From Mycolicibacterium thermoresistibile (GTDB lineage: Bacteria > Actinomycetota > Actinomycetes > Mycobacteriales > Mycobacteriaceae), in assembly GCF_900187065.1 (NCBI RefSeq), contig NZ_LT906483.1, positions 4,712,001 through 4,776,000 of the forward strand: 64,000 nucleotides of DNA. Reading direction: 5' to 3'. Below, piece after piece: positions 52,220-60,024 of this stretch. Every line of letters begins with the position of its first letter. Position 1 is the first letter of the stretch. The position numbers and the translations under genes are program-made. The notes below the pieces were generated by a model. The model saw only the letters and a program-made list of their open reading frames with translations. It was not told the origin of the DNA and searched no databases.

Positions 52220-53386
52220 GTGAAGGCGACGGTGCGGTTGGGCCGGATAGCCGGGATCCCGGTCGGGGTGCACTGGAGTGTGCTGGGCATCGTCTTGTTG
52301 CTCGTGGTCGGGCTGTCGGTGCAACTGCAGTCGGTCGTGGGCGGATATCCGCAGGCCGCCTACATCACAGCCGCATTCGGCACCGCGGCGTTGTTCGTCC
52401 TGTCGCTGCTGGCGCACGAACTCGCGCACGCGGTGGTGGCCCGGCGCAACGGGGTGGAGGTCGACGGCATCACGCTGTGGCTGCTCGGCGGGGTGGCCCG
52501 GCTGCGCGGCGACGCGCTGACCCCCGGCGCGGCCTTCCGGATCGCGGTGGTGGGACCGCTGACCAGCCTGCTGATGGCGGCGATCTTCGGGGCCGCGACC
52601 TGGCTCGCCGAGGGGGCGGGCCTCGGCGACCTCACCCACGCGGTCCTGCTCTACCTGGCGATCATCAACGTGGTGCTGGCGGTGTTCAACCTGATCCCGG
52701 CGGCTCCCCTGGACGGCGGACGCATCCTGCGCGCGGCGATCTGGGCGTGGCGGGGCGACCAGTACGTCGCCACCGTGTGGGCCGCGCGGGCCGGCCGGTT
52801 GTTCGGTTTCACCTTGATCGCGCTGGGTCTGGTTCAGGCGATGACCGGCCTGGGCGGGCTGTGGTACATCCTGCTCGGCCTGTTCATCGTGACCATGGCC
52901 GGCGCCGAGGAGTATCAGGCCCGCACCACCGCAGCGCTGGCCGGGGTGCGGGTGCGGGACGTGATGACGCCGCAGCCCGAGACGGTGCCGGGGGACCTCA
53001 CCGTGGCCCGGTTCCTCCACGACGTCCTGCTGTTCCGGCGCCATTCGGCGTTTCCGCTGGTGGACGCCTTCGGCCGGGTGGAGGGGTTGATCACCCTCAA
53101 CCGCATCCGGTCGTTGTCACCCGAGGAGCGGGCCACCGCCCTGCTACGCCAGGTGGCGTGTCCGGTCAACGAGGTTCCCACCGCCGCCCCCGATGAGCTG
53201 CTGACCGATCTGCTGCCCCGCCTCGGTGGCTGCGCCGACGGTCGTGCGCTGGTGTTCGAGCGGGGCCGGCTGGTCGGTATCGTCTCGCCCACCGACATCA
53301 GCCGTGCCGCGGCGCTGCACGGTTTGACCGCTGAGATAGGCTCCGGCGGTCCGGACATCAGCCCTGGTCACCCGTGGTCACGCTGA
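52220..53386 (+). CDS. site-2 protease family M50 metalloprotease with CBS domains
   Basis: A 388-residue membrane protease. Helices begin at residue 16; the zinc site HELAH gives His66, Glu67 and His70, and the third ligand Asp lies in NLIPAAPLDGGRIL. A C-terminal cytosolic CBS pair (about 250-375: VRDVMTPQPETVPGDLTVARFL and LVGIVSPTDISRAAALHGL) probably senses adenylate nucleotides. It belongs to the group that cleaves regulators or handles small membrane substrates. GTG 52220 is chosen from two consecutive GTG codons because AGAGGAGA is then four bases upstream. Substrate unknown. Confidence 0.88.
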   Translation: MKATVRLGRIAGIPVGVHWSVLGIVLLLVVGLSVQLQSVVGGYPQAAYITAAFGTAALFVLSLLAHELAHAVVARRNGVEVDGITLWLLGGVARLRGDALTPGAAFRIAVVGPLTSLLMAAIFGAATWLAEGAGLGDLTHAVLLYLAIINVVLAVFNLIPAAPLDGGRILRAAIWAWRGDQYVATVWAARAGRLFGFTLIALGLVQAMTGLGGLWYILLGLFIVTMAGAEEYQARTTAALAGVRVRDVMTPQPETVPGDLTVARFLHDVLLFRRHSAFPLVDAFGRVEGLITLNRIRSLSPEERATALLRQVACPVNEVPTAAPDELLTDLLPRLGGCADGRALVFERGRLVGIVSPTDISRAAALHGLTAEIGSGGPDISPGHPWSR

Positions 53387-53423
53387 CCCACCCAGCAGAA
53401 TCTGTTTACTCGTCGGGCGATAC

Positions 53424-53450
53424 GGGAACAACAGGCGCTCGATGTCCGTT
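53424..53450 (+). promoter_or_regulatory. possible SigH/SigE-type promoter
   Basis: GGGAAC at 53424-53429 and CGTT at 53447-53450, 17 bases apart, resemble the stress-sigma consensus GGGAAY-N16/17-CGTT. It lies 34 bases before the DUF4193 ATG. A competing GTTT...GGGAA arrangement also exists. Confidence 0.35.
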
Positions 53451-53484
53451 TGACCGACGGAAACCGAGACTACGAGGCACTGCC

Positions 53485-53775
53485 ATGACTGTTGATTACG
53501 ACGCTCCAAGACGAAAACAGGACGATCTCGAACCCACCGACTCGCTGGAGGAGTTGGCGGTGCGGCGCGCCGAGGCGGCGCCGGTGCTGGAGGTCGACGA
53601 CGCCGACCTCCTCGAGGGTGTCGAACTGCCGGGCGCCGACCTGTCCGGCGAGGAGCTGACGGTTCGGGTGATCCCGAAGCAGGACGACGAGTTCACCTGC
53701 ACGAGTTGTTTCCTGGTGCAACACCGCAGCCGGTTGGCGGCCGGCTCCGATTCGGTGTGCGTCGACTGTGCCTGA
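53485..53775 (+). CDS. DUF4193 family protein with Cys4 zinc site
   Basis: A 96-residue mycobacterial protein. The N-terminal 70 residues are acidic and charged (MTVDYDAPRRKQDDLEPTDSLEEL...), and the C-terminus forms a zinc ribbon with Cys72, Cys75, Cys92 and Cys95. The family is widely conserved in actinobacteria but without a settled biochemical function. Its TGA stop lies inside the first of six 14-bp tandem repeats. The likely stress promoter at 53424 precedes it. ATG 53485 lies shortly after GACTACGAGGCACTGCC. Confidence 0.88.
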   Translation: MTVDYDAPRRKQDDLEPTDSLEELAVRRAEAAPVLEVDDADLLEGVELPGADLSGEELTVRVIPKQDDEFTCTSCFLVQHRSRLAAGSDSVCVDCA

Positions 53776-53854
53776 TGTTCGGGGCCTGATGTTCGGGGCC
53801 TGATGTTCGGGGCCTGATGTTCGGGGCCTGATGTTCGGGGCCTGATGTTCGGGG
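53771..53854. repeat. six exact 14-bp tandem repeats (CCTGATGTTCGGGG)
   Basis: Units start at 53771, 53785, 53799, 53813, 53827 and 53841 and are identical. The first covers the stop codon of the DUF4193 gene. The length of 14 means copy-number change shifts reading frame; exact identity suggests recent slippage. Confidence 0.95.
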
Positions 53855-54079
53855 CCGCCTCGGGCTGAGCGCAGCGATCTGGGACCGCGGCTGCCCGGCC
53901 GGATCTGCTCCGGCCGGGCAGCCGCGGTGTCTCCGGTGCGCGCAACCCGCACGTCGGCCGCCGTGGCACGACGGCTGAGCGCTCCTGTCGGTGGCCGGTG
54001 ATATCTCTGTAGGTGATGCCAGGTCGGGGGGACCTGGGACACACAAAACGTGTGGAATCGGCGCCTACAGGGGGGGACG
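53776..54079. other. intergenic region holding repeats and a terminator
   Basis: This 304-base gap between DUF4193 and whiB contains the 14-bp array, a very strong hairpin (53885-53927) and the AT-richer whiB leader. There is no further gene; the minus-strand open frame across the repeats is caused by their composition. Confidence 0.7.
53885..53927. terminator. 19-bp perfect hairpin terminator
   Basis: CCGCGGCTGCCCGGCCGGA is followed by TCTGC and its exact complement, a 19-bp stem with a 5-base loop between DUF4193 and whiB. It should block read-through in both directions. Confidence 0.8.
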
Positions 54080-54358
54080 ATGACGTCGACGTTCGAGGAT
54101 CGCATCGACTGGGTGCTGCGGGCGCGCTGCCGCGCAGCCGATCCGGACACCTTGTTCGTCCGGGGCGCGGCCCAGCGCAAGGCGGCGAAGATCTGCCGGC
54201 CGTGTCCGGTGCGCACACAGTGCGCTGCCGACGCATTGGACAACCGGATCGAATACGGCGTGTGGGGCGGGCTGACCGAACGGCAACGCCGGGCGCTGCT
54301 GCGCAGACACCCGGAGGTGGACTCCTGGGCGGAGTTCCTCCCCCGGGTGATGGACTGA
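54080..54358 (+). CDS. WhiB family redox-sensing transcriptional regulator (WhiB4-like)
   Basis: A 92-residue Wbl protein that holds a 4Fe-4S cluster and binds DNA or sigma factor. Cys17, Cys39, Cys42 and Cys48 form the cluster site in the order Cys...CxxCxxxxxC, followed by GVWGG (60-64) and a basic C-terminal region TERQRRALLRRH. The segment DTLFVRGAAQRKAAKICRPC most resembles WhiB4 proteins, which respond to O2 and NO. GGGGGGGAC precedes ATG 54080. The leader is insulated from DUF4193 by a 19-bp hairpin. Assignment to the WhiB4 group is from motif similarity only. Confidence 0.92.
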   Translation: MTSTFEDRIDWVLRARCRAADPDTLFVRGAAQRKAAKICRPCPVRTQCAADALDNRIEYGVWGGLTERQRRALLRRHPEVDSWAEFLPRVMD

Positions 54359-54455
54359 CCCCGGTGCTGGATCGGACCCGGCGGCGACCGGCGACCGAGG
54401 GCGACTGTGACCTGGGATACTTGCGGTTCGGACGGCTGAAAGTGAAGTAGGTCTG

Positions 54456-55148
54456 ATGGCGAAACCCATTCTGCTGGTGCACGGTGCGTTCTCCGGTTCC
54501 TGGGTGTGGGACCAGGTGGTGGCCGAGCTCGCGTCGTGCGGCGTGCAGGCCCGGACCGTCGAGCTGTCCAGCCGGAAGCCGGATGGAACGCTCGCCCGTG
54601 ACGCGCATGTGGTGCGGGACGCCCTGAAACAGTTCGACCAGCCGGCCGTGCTCGTCGGTCACTCCTACGGTGGCGCGGTGATCACGGAGGCCTCGGCGGA
54701 CAACGATCACGTGGCGCATCTGATCTACGTCTGCGCGGCCCTGCCGCAGGCCGGCGAGTCCGTCAGTGACGTGCTGGCGCGAGATCCGGACCCGCAGGGT
54801 GATCTCGCCCCCGCGCTCGAGGTGCGCGAGGACGGCACCGCCACGATGAAGCGTGACGCGGCCCGGCAGGCGCTGTTCAACGACGCCACCGAGGAGCAGT
54901 TCGAGTCGGTGGTGGACAAACTGGGCCCGCACGCGATGGGCACCCTCAGCGAGCCGGTCACCGGCCTGGGCTGGCAGCAGCATCCCGCCACCTACGTGAT
55001 CGCACTGCGGGACCAGATGTTCTCGGTTGCGCTGCAGGAGGAGTTCGCGAGCCACGTCGGCACCGTCGCGAAGATCGACACCGGCCACGGCCCCATGGCC
55101 ACCCGGCCGGCCGAGCTCGCCGAGATCATCGCCACCGCAGCACGTTAG
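54456..55148 (+). CDS. alpha/beta hydrolase (salicylate esterase/methylketone synthase-like)
   Basis: A 230-residue alpha/beta hydrolase. The oxyanion motif LVHGAFSGSWVW (7-18) is followed by the nucleophile Ser70 in VGHSYGG, catalytic Asp186 in ALRDQMF and His211 in TGHGPM. The pattern resembles small hydrolases such as plant salicylate-esterase relatives and bacterial EstC-type enzymes. No signal peptide, so it is cytosolic. ATG 54456 has AGGTCTG close upstream. It lies between whiB and the TetR regulator on the same strand, but 187 bases before the latter. Substrate unknown. Confidence 0.84.
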   Translation: MAKPILLVHGAFSGSWVWDQVVAELASCGVQARTVELSSRKPDGTLARDAHVVRDALKQFDQPAVLVGHSYGGAVITEASADNDHVAHLIYVCAALPQAGESVSDVLARDPDPQGDLAPALEVREDGTATMKRDAARQALFNDATEEQFESVVDKLGPHAMGTLSEPVTGLGWQQHPATYVIALRDQMFSVALQEEFASHVGTVAKIDTGHGPMATRPAELAEIIATAAR

Positions 55149-55335
55149 GCGCGACATCGCCGGCGAGCCCGCAACCGCCAACGACGGGGCCGCCGTTCGG
55201 GTCGAGCCTGACAGTCCGGACGGCTGCTCGGCGGACTCGGTGCGCTCCCGGCGCGCGAGCTGTCGGACGCTGTCCGCGTTTGGCAGTATCTCGCACCGCG
55301 GGAAGAATGTGCGCAGCCGATCGAACGAGGAGACC

Positions 55336-56016
55336 ATGGCCTCATCCACCCGGCGTGTCGGCGCCGAGACGTCCAAGACCCGCGACACCCTGCTCAACTG
55401 TGTCGAACAGATGATGCTCGCCGAGGGGTATGCCAGTGTCACCTATCGTGCACTTGCGGCCAAGGCCGGTGTCACCCCGAGCCTGGTGCAGTACTACTTC
55501 CCGACACTGGACGACATCTTCATCGCCGCGATCCGGCGCTATTCGGAACGCAACATCGCCCAGCTGAACAAGGTGCTCGCCGAGCGGGCCGACGATCCCC
55601 TGCGGGCGTTGTGGGAATACAGCTGGGATGAGGCGACCGGTGCGCTCATGACGGAGTTCATGGCGCTCGGCAACCACCGCAAGAACATCCGGTCGGAGAT
55701 CGCGTCGGCGACCAGGAAAGTCCGCAAGATCCAGTTGGATGCGTTGTCGGCGAAGTTCGGCAAGGACGCCCGACTCGGCGCGGAGTTCGACCTCAGCCTG
55801 CCCGCGCTGCAACTGCTGCTGTCGGGGCTGCCGAAGCTGCTCAACCTGGAGGCGGGCGTCGGGGTGAAGACCGCACACCACGAGATGGCGGCGGCGTTCG
55901 AACGTTATATGGACGCCCTCCAGCCGACAGCCGGCACGGCAGAGACCAAGACCGGGGCGAAGAGCACACCCCAACGCAAATCCGCTGCGCATCGTCCGAA
56001 GTCTCCGGGTCACTGA
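55336..56016 (+). CDS. TetR family transcriptional regulator of the catabolic island
   Basis: A 226-residue TetR-type regulator. The N-terminal helix-turn-helix (about 17-60) reads DTLLNCVEQMMLAEGYASVTYRALAAKAGVTPSLVQYYFPTLDDIF; the C-terminal ligand domain has a hydrophobic helical core and a basic Thr/Lys-rich tail. ATG 55336 is preceded by GAGGAGA. Directly downstream (56034-56069) are two degenerate copies of a GTACGNNCGTAC palindrome, and full copies lie in the island's two divergent promoters, so it probably represses those genes. The ligand is presumably a pathway substrate or a CoA thioester of it. Confidence 0.88.
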   Translation: MASSTRRVGAETSKTRDTLLNCVEQMMLAEGYASVTYRALAAKAGVTPSLVQYYFPTLDDIFIAAIRRYSERNIAQLNKVLAERADDPLRALWEYSWDEATGALMTEFMALGNHRKNIRSEIASATRKVRKIQLDALSAKFGKDARLGAEFDLSLPALQLLLSGLPKLLNLEAGVGVKTAHHEMAAAFERYMDALQPTAGTAETKTGAKSTPQRKSAAHRPKSPGH

Positions 56017-56033
56017 GCACTTTCCGCTGTCCT

Positions 56034-56069
56034 GTACGCACGTATGGCAATTGTGCTATACATCCGTAC
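56034..56069. promoter_or_regulatory. paired degenerate palindromic operators of the island
   Basis: GTACGCACGTAT (56034-56045) and ATACATCCGTAC (56058-56069) are degenerate forms of GTACGATCGTAC with centres 24 bp apart, and together form a larger inverted repeat. The TATACA hexamer (56057-56062) of the promoter overlaps the second copy. It precedes the SnoaL-like gene by 23 bases. Confidence 0.6.
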
Positions 56070-56092
56070 AACAGCGACGGTGGGAGGGACCC

Positions 56093-56650
56093 ATGACCAA
56101 TTCGGACGAACTCGAACAATTGCGCCGACGGGTGCAGTACCTTGAAGACCGCGCGGCGATCCTGGACTGCGTGATGAATCAGGCCCGCGGTCACGACCGC
56201 CACGACGCCGACCTGATGAGTGGCGTCTACTGGGAGGACGGCGTCGACGAACACGGCCCGACCGTGAAATCCGGCCCCGAGTACGGCGAGTGGGCCAACG
56301 CCGCGCACAGTGCGGTGTTCGAGGACCATCTGCACAACATCACCACACACACCTGCGAGATCGACGGCGACGAGGCACATGCCGAGAGTTACGTGATCGG
56401 CGCCATGCGGGCCAGGGGCGGCAAGGTCGTCTCGTTGATGGGTGGCCGCTACCTCGACCGCCTGGAGCGACGGGACGGCGTGTGGAAGATCGCGGTCCGG
56501 CGCTGCACCATCGAGTGGATGATGAGCGGCGATTCATCGATGCTCAATTCCGGTGCCGTCCAGGGCTTCATCAAGGGAAAGTGGGACAAGTCCGACGCCT
56601 CCTACATTCGGCCGCTGCAGCTGGAGAGCGCACCGGTCGAGCGGTGGTGA
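56093..56650 (+). CDS. SnoaL-like / nuclear transport factor 2 family protein
   Basis: A 185-residue NTF2-fold protein. A short coiled coil (about 4-25, DELEQLRRRVQYLEDRAAILDCV) precedes the cone-shaped barrel, with conserved DRHDADLM, HNITTHTCEIDGDEAHAESYVIGA and GGRYLDRLERRDGVWKIAVRRC segments. Such proteins act as dehydratases, isomerases or hydrolases in steroid and aromatic catabolism and bind ligands in a hydrophobic pocket. ATG 56093 is preceded by GGGAGGGAC. It is the first gene after the TetR gene and directly under the degenerate operators. The SDR gene follows with three bases between. Confidence 0.82.
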   Translation: MTNSDELEQLRRRVQYLEDRAAILDCVMNQARGHDRHDADLMSGVYWEDGVDEHGPTVKSGPEYGEWANAAHSAVFEDHLHNITTHTCEIDGDEAHAESYVIGAMRARGGKVVSLMGGRYLDRLERRDGVWKIAVRRCTIEWMMSGDSSMLNSGAVQGFIKGKWDKSDASYIRPLQLESAPVERW

Positions 56651-56653
56651 CCG

Positions 56654-57445
56654 GTGCGGCTTGACGGTCGCGCCGCACTGGTGACCGGCGGCGGCTCCGG
56701 GATCGGCAAGGCCACCGCGCAACGCCTCGCGGCGGCGGGTATGCGGGTGTGCGTGGCCGACATCGACGCTGACGCGGCCGCCGAGGTCGCCGACACCGTG
56801 AACGGGGTCGCGGTTCGATGCGATGTGTCCGATCCGGCACAGGTGGACCGCGTCTTCGCCGCATGCACTCACGAGCTGGGCGGTGTCGACCTGGCTTTCC
56901 TCAACGCCGGCATCACCATCGAATGGTCCGGCGACATCGCCGAACTGGACCTGGCCCAGTACCGCCGATCGGTCGGCGTCAACCTCGACGGGGTGGTCTT
57001 CGGTGCGCGAGCCGCGGTGCGCTCCATGCGGGTCCGAACCCGGCGGTCCCACGGGGTCATTCTGGCCACCGCATCGCTGGCGGGGCTGATCCCGTGGCAC
57101 CCGGATCCGGTGTACTCGCTGGGCAAGCACGCGGTGGTCGGGTTCATGCGTTCGATCGCGCCGAATCTGGCGCCGGAGGGAATCGCGGTGCACACCATCT
57201 GCCCGGGCATCACCGAGACCGGTGTGCTCGGGGACCGTCGCCCGCTGGTGGAGCGCATCGGGGTGCCGGTGATGGAGGCGGACACCGTTTCCGACGCGGT
57301 GCTGGCCGCGGCCCGTGCGCCGATCGGACAGACCGGCGCCTGCTGGGTCACCCAGCATGGAAAACCCGCGTGGCCGATGACTTTTCCCGACGTGCCGGGC
57401 CCTGACAGCAAGCTCAACGTGCCGGTTCGCCGCACATCGGGCTGA
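56654..57445 (+). CDS. SDR family oxidoreductase
   Basis: A 263-residue classical SDR. TGGGSGIGKA (11-20) binds the cofactor; Asp41 (ADIDAD) suggests NAD preference; LNAG, catalytic Ser in ATASLAG and YSLGK follow. It probably oxidises a hydroxyl or reduces a ketone of a pathway intermediate. GTG 56654 starts three bases after the SnoaL-like gene, so the two are cotranscribed. It converges with the cytochrome P450 gene, with a 14-base gap. Substrate unknown. Confidence 0.87.
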   Translation: MRLDGRAALVTGGGSGIGKATAQRLAAAGMRVCVADIDADAAAEVADTVNGVAVRCDVSDPAQVDRVFAACTHELGGVDLAFLNAGITIEWSGDIAELDLAQYRRSVGVNLDGVVFGARAAVRSMRVRTRRSHGVILATASLAGLIPWHPDPVYSLGKHAVVGFMRSIAPNLAPEGIAVHTICPGITETGVLGDRRPLVERIGVPVMEADTVSDAVLAAARAPIGQTGACWVTQHGKPAWPMTFPDVPGPDSKLNVPVRRTSG

Positions 57446-57459
57446 TCACCCGCCGGACG

Positions 57460-58659
57460 TCAGCCCAGCACGGCGGGCATGCTGTCCCAGCCCCGGACCG
57501 TCGCGGTGGGTGCGCGCACCGCGTTGTCGGCGTCGATCGTCCAGTCCGGCCACCGCTTGAGAATCTCCTCCAGCGCCACCCGGCCCTCCAGCCGGGCCAG
57601 CGACGCACCCAGGCAGAAATGGGTACCCCGCCCGAACGCCAGATGGCTGCCGGAGCTGCGGTGGATGTCGAATCGGTCCGGGTCCTCGAACCGGCGCTCG
57701 TCGCGGTTGGCCGCCCCGGCCATCAGCAACAGGGCGCTTCCGGCCGGCACCGTCTGTCCGTGATACTCGACGTCGTTGGCGACATACCGGGCGATGTTGT
57801 GCACCGGCGACTCATAGCGCAGAACCTCCTCGACCGCGCCGGGGATCAGTGCCGGATCGCGCGCCAGCTCGCGTCGTTGATCGGGGTGCTCGCCCAGGAG
57901 TTTGCCCAGCCAGCCGAACAACCGTCCGACGGTCTCGGTGCCGGCGTTGGCGATCACTCCGAGGAAGACCAGCAGCTCTTCGGTGCGCAACCGGCGCACC
58001 GTACCCGAGACGTCCTCGAATTCGACGTTGAGCAGTTCGGTGACCAGGTCGTCGGACGGGTGCCGTTCGCGCCAGGCCACATAGTCTCTGAACATGTCGC
58101 CGTTGAAGTAGTTGTCCCTGCTCACCGGCAGCGGCCGCCCCGGTTGGTTGCGGAGCCGGCGCCCGGCGACCGAGCGCACCTCGCGCTGCAGGGAATCGGG
58201 CATCCCCACCAGCATGCCGATCACCCGCATCGGCATCTCGGCACCGAGGTCGCGGGTGAAGTCGAACCGGTCTCCCGCGTTCAGCGGGTCGAGGCAGGCC
58301 GCGCAGAACGCCCGCACCTGATCCTCGATCGCGGCCATCTTCCTGGGCGTGAACGCCCGTGAGACCAGTAGCCGATGCACGGTGTGCAGTGGCGGGTCCT
58401 CGTGGATGAACACCCCCAGCGGCATCACCGGTTCCGCTTTGACCACCTCGAGGATGTCGCCCTTGGCCGAACTGAGATTCTCCACGTCCCGCAGGGCGGC
58501 TTCGACGTCGGCGTAGCGGCTCAGCGCCCAGAAGTCGAACTTGTCGTTGTAATACAACGGAACCTCGTCACGCAGCACCCGATAGGTGGGGTATGGATCC
58601 CGGTCGATCTCGATGTCGTAGGGGTCGTAATACAGCCGGCTGCCACCCAGGACGCGCAT
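57460..58659 (-). CDS. cytochrome P450
   Basis: A 399-residue soluble P450 that presumably hydroxylates the pathway substrate with O2 and electrons from ferredoxin. The I-helix motif is NAGTETV (AGxET), the K-helix ExxR is EVLRYE, and the haem-binding Cys349 lies in FGRGTHFCLG. The length is standard. ATG 58659 has GAGGAGAA upstream; an in-frame extension upstream is not supported. It shares a promoter with the divergent LLM gene, where the full 20-bp operator lies 31 bases from this start. No ferredoxin gene is nearby. The CYP family cannot be assigned from sequence alone. Confidence 0.9.
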   Translation of the reverse strand: MRVLGGSRLYYDPYDIEIDRDPYPTYRVLRDEVPLYYNDKFDFWALSRYADVEAALRDVENLSSAKGDILEVVKAEPVMPLGVFIHEDPPLHTVHRLLVSRAFTPRKMAAIEDQVRAFCAACLDPLNAGDRFDFTRDLGAEMPMRVIGMLVGMPDSLQREVRSVAGRRLRNQPGRPLPVSRDNYFNGDMFRDYVAWRERHPSDDLVTELLNVEFEDVSGTVRRLRTEELLVFLGVIANAGTETVGRLFGWLGKLLGEHPDQRRELARDPALIPGAVEEVLRYESPVHNIARYVANDVEYHGQTVPAGSALLLMAGAANRDERRFEDPDRFDIHRSSGSHLAFGRGTHFCLGASLARLEGRVALEEILKRWPDWTIDADNAVRAPTATVRGWDSMPAVLG

Positions 58660-58690
58660 ATTCTCCTCGATTCCGCCGACGCTCCGGCAA

Positions 58691-58710
58691 TGCAGTACGA
58701 TCGTACAGCA
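58691..58710. promoter_or_regulatory. 20-bp palindromic operator, P450/LLM promoter
   Basis: TGCAGTACGATCGTACAGCA: a perfect 12-bp core GTACGATCGTAC with flanks that mismatch only at one pair. It lies 31 bases from the P450 start and 26 bases from the LLM start. A near-identical copy is at 60826. Confidence 0.75.
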
Positions 58711-58736
58711 CGCTGCCGGACAACCTGGAGAGTTTG

Positions 58737-59588
58737 ATGGACCTCGGCTTCGTCTCGATGAACACTCCGCGGGACCTGTCCCCTGATCGTCTCGGACGGG
58801 AGTTGGAGACAAGGGGATTCGAGTCGATGTGGGTCGGAGAGCACCCGAAGATCCCGGTGGCCGCCGGCGACCGGTTCCCTCCCGCTCTGCTCGGCTCACA
58901 GAAGCAGATGTGGGACCCGCTCCTCTCGCTGTTGGCCGCCGCGCAGGCGACGAGCGCCCTGCGCATCGGGACCGCGGTGGCACTGCCGCTGGAGCGCGAA
59001 CTGTTCACATTCGCCAAGGAGGCGGCCACCCTCGATCGGCTGAGCGCCGGTCGGTTGCTGCTCGGTGTGGGCGTCGGGGTTCGTCCTGAATTCGAACTGC
59101 TGCAATCAGTTCCGTGGTCAGCACGATACCGCGCTCTGGGTGACATGCTCAACGCCCTGAAGGCGTTGTGGACCGAGGACGAGGCCGAACACCACGGCGA
59201 GTTCTTCGCATTCGAGCCGGTGTGGAGCTCACCCAAACCCCATCAGCGCCCTCATCCTCCGCTGCTGGCCGCGGCGACCGGGCCGAAAGCGGTACGGGAG
59301 TGCGCGTCCTGGGCCGACGGCTGGCTTCCGGGTGATGCGGCACTGCCCGACGTCGGGACGGCGCTGACCGAATTCCGCCGCGCGGTCGCGGACGCCGGCC
59401 GGGACCCCGGAACGCTCGAGCTGACCATCATGGTCTGGGGTGATCCGTCGCCGGGCCGTCTGGCGAGGTACCGCGAGCTGGGATTCCACCGGGCCATCGT
59501 GGGTGGGGGACGGCGTGGCGGCAGCGACCCGTCGGCGACGTTGGCGTTCTTGGACCGCTACGCCACGATCGCCCACGAGCTGCGCTGA
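58737..59588 (+). CDS. LLM class flavin-dependent oxidoreductase (monooxygenase-like)
   Basis: A 283-residue luciferase-family protein. It has RGFESMWVGEHPKIPV, EAATLDRLSAGRLLLGVGVGVRPEFELL and HPPLLAAATGPKAVRECASWADGWLPGD. Some members of this family carry out Baeyer-Villiger or other oxygen insertions, and others use F420 reductively. ATG 58737 is preceded by CTGGAGAG. It is divergent from the P450 across the shared operator, so both should be induced together. It converges with the VOC gene, with a two-base gap. Confidence 0.84.
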   Translation: MDLGFVSMNTPRDLSPDRLGRELETRGFESMWVGEHPKIPVAAGDRFPPALLGSQKQMWDPLLSLLAAAQATSALRIGTAVALPLERELFTFAKEAATLDRLSAGRLLLGVGVGVRPEFELLQSVPWSARYRALGDMLNALKALWTEDEAEHHGEFFAFEPVWSSPKPHQRPHPPLLAAATGPKAVRECASWADGWLPGDAALPDVGTALTEFRRAVADAGRDPGTLELTIMVWGDPSPGRLARYRELGFHRAIVGGGRRGGSDPSATLAFLDRYATIAHELR

Positions 59589-59590
59589 CG

Positions 59591-60019
59591 TCAGTTCCGC
59601 GGCACCGGTTGCCAGCGGGTGTACACCAGCTCGATCAATTGGCCGCCCGGATCCCGGACCATGCAGGCATAGCCCCCGCCCGGGTCGGCGACCACGGTGC
59701 CGCCCGTCGCGGTGACCGCGTCCAGTGCGGCGGCCATATCGTCGACCGCGATCGACAGGTGGGTCAGCCCAGCGCCGACCAGGTCCCGTGGGGGTGCTTC
59801 CGGCGCCGGATGACCCGACATGGTGAGCAGCTGCAACACGAAGTCGCCCCGCCTCAGATACACCGCTTCGAACCCGATCGGCGGTTCGAGCCCGAGCAGG
59901 CCAGCCGCCATCTGGTCGGGCACGGTGAGCCGGTTGGCCTCGGTGAAGCCCAGCGCCGTATAGAAGGGTTGCACCGCGTCGATGTCACGCACCCGCAGTC
60001 CGACGTGGCTGACGCTCAT
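59591..60019 (-). CDS. VOC (glyoxalase/extradiol dioxygenase-like) superfamily protein
   Basis: A 142-residue VOC-fold protein with two beta-alpha-beta-beta-beta modules. Potential metal ligands are His5 (SVSHVGLRV), His (GLTHLSIAVDD) and Glu (QLIELVYTRW), matching the His/His/Glu arrangement of this fold. Roles include epimerase, glyoxalase and ring-cleaving dioxygenase. ATG 60019 lies five bases after the SDR stop, so it is the last gene of the SDR-VOC unit. A methylmalonyl-CoA epimerase-like or ring-opening role is possible but undetermined. Confidence 0.82.
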   Translation of the reverse strand: MSVSHVGLRVRDIDAVQPFYTALGFTEANRLTVPDQMAAGLLGLEPPIGFEAVYLRRGDFVLQLLTMSGHPAPEAPPRDLVGAGLTHLSIAVDDMAAALDAVTATGGTVVADPGGGYACMVRDPGGQLIELVYTRWQPVPRN

Positions 60020-60024
60020 CTCGA

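Noticed and set aside
53771..53854. Possible CRISPR array
   Set aside because: The 14-bp units are directly contiguous with no spacers and no cas genes are present.
55027..55335. N-terminal extension of the TetR protein upstream of 55336
   Set aside because: It overlaps the alpha/beta hydrolase end, and the TetR fold begins near residue 15 from ATG 55336, which has a good ribosome-binding site.
53496..55442. A 648-codon minus-strand open frame with repeated APNIRPRTSGPEHQ units
   Set aside because: The repeated peptide is the translation of the 14-bp DNA repeat array read antisense; it covers clear plus-strand genes.
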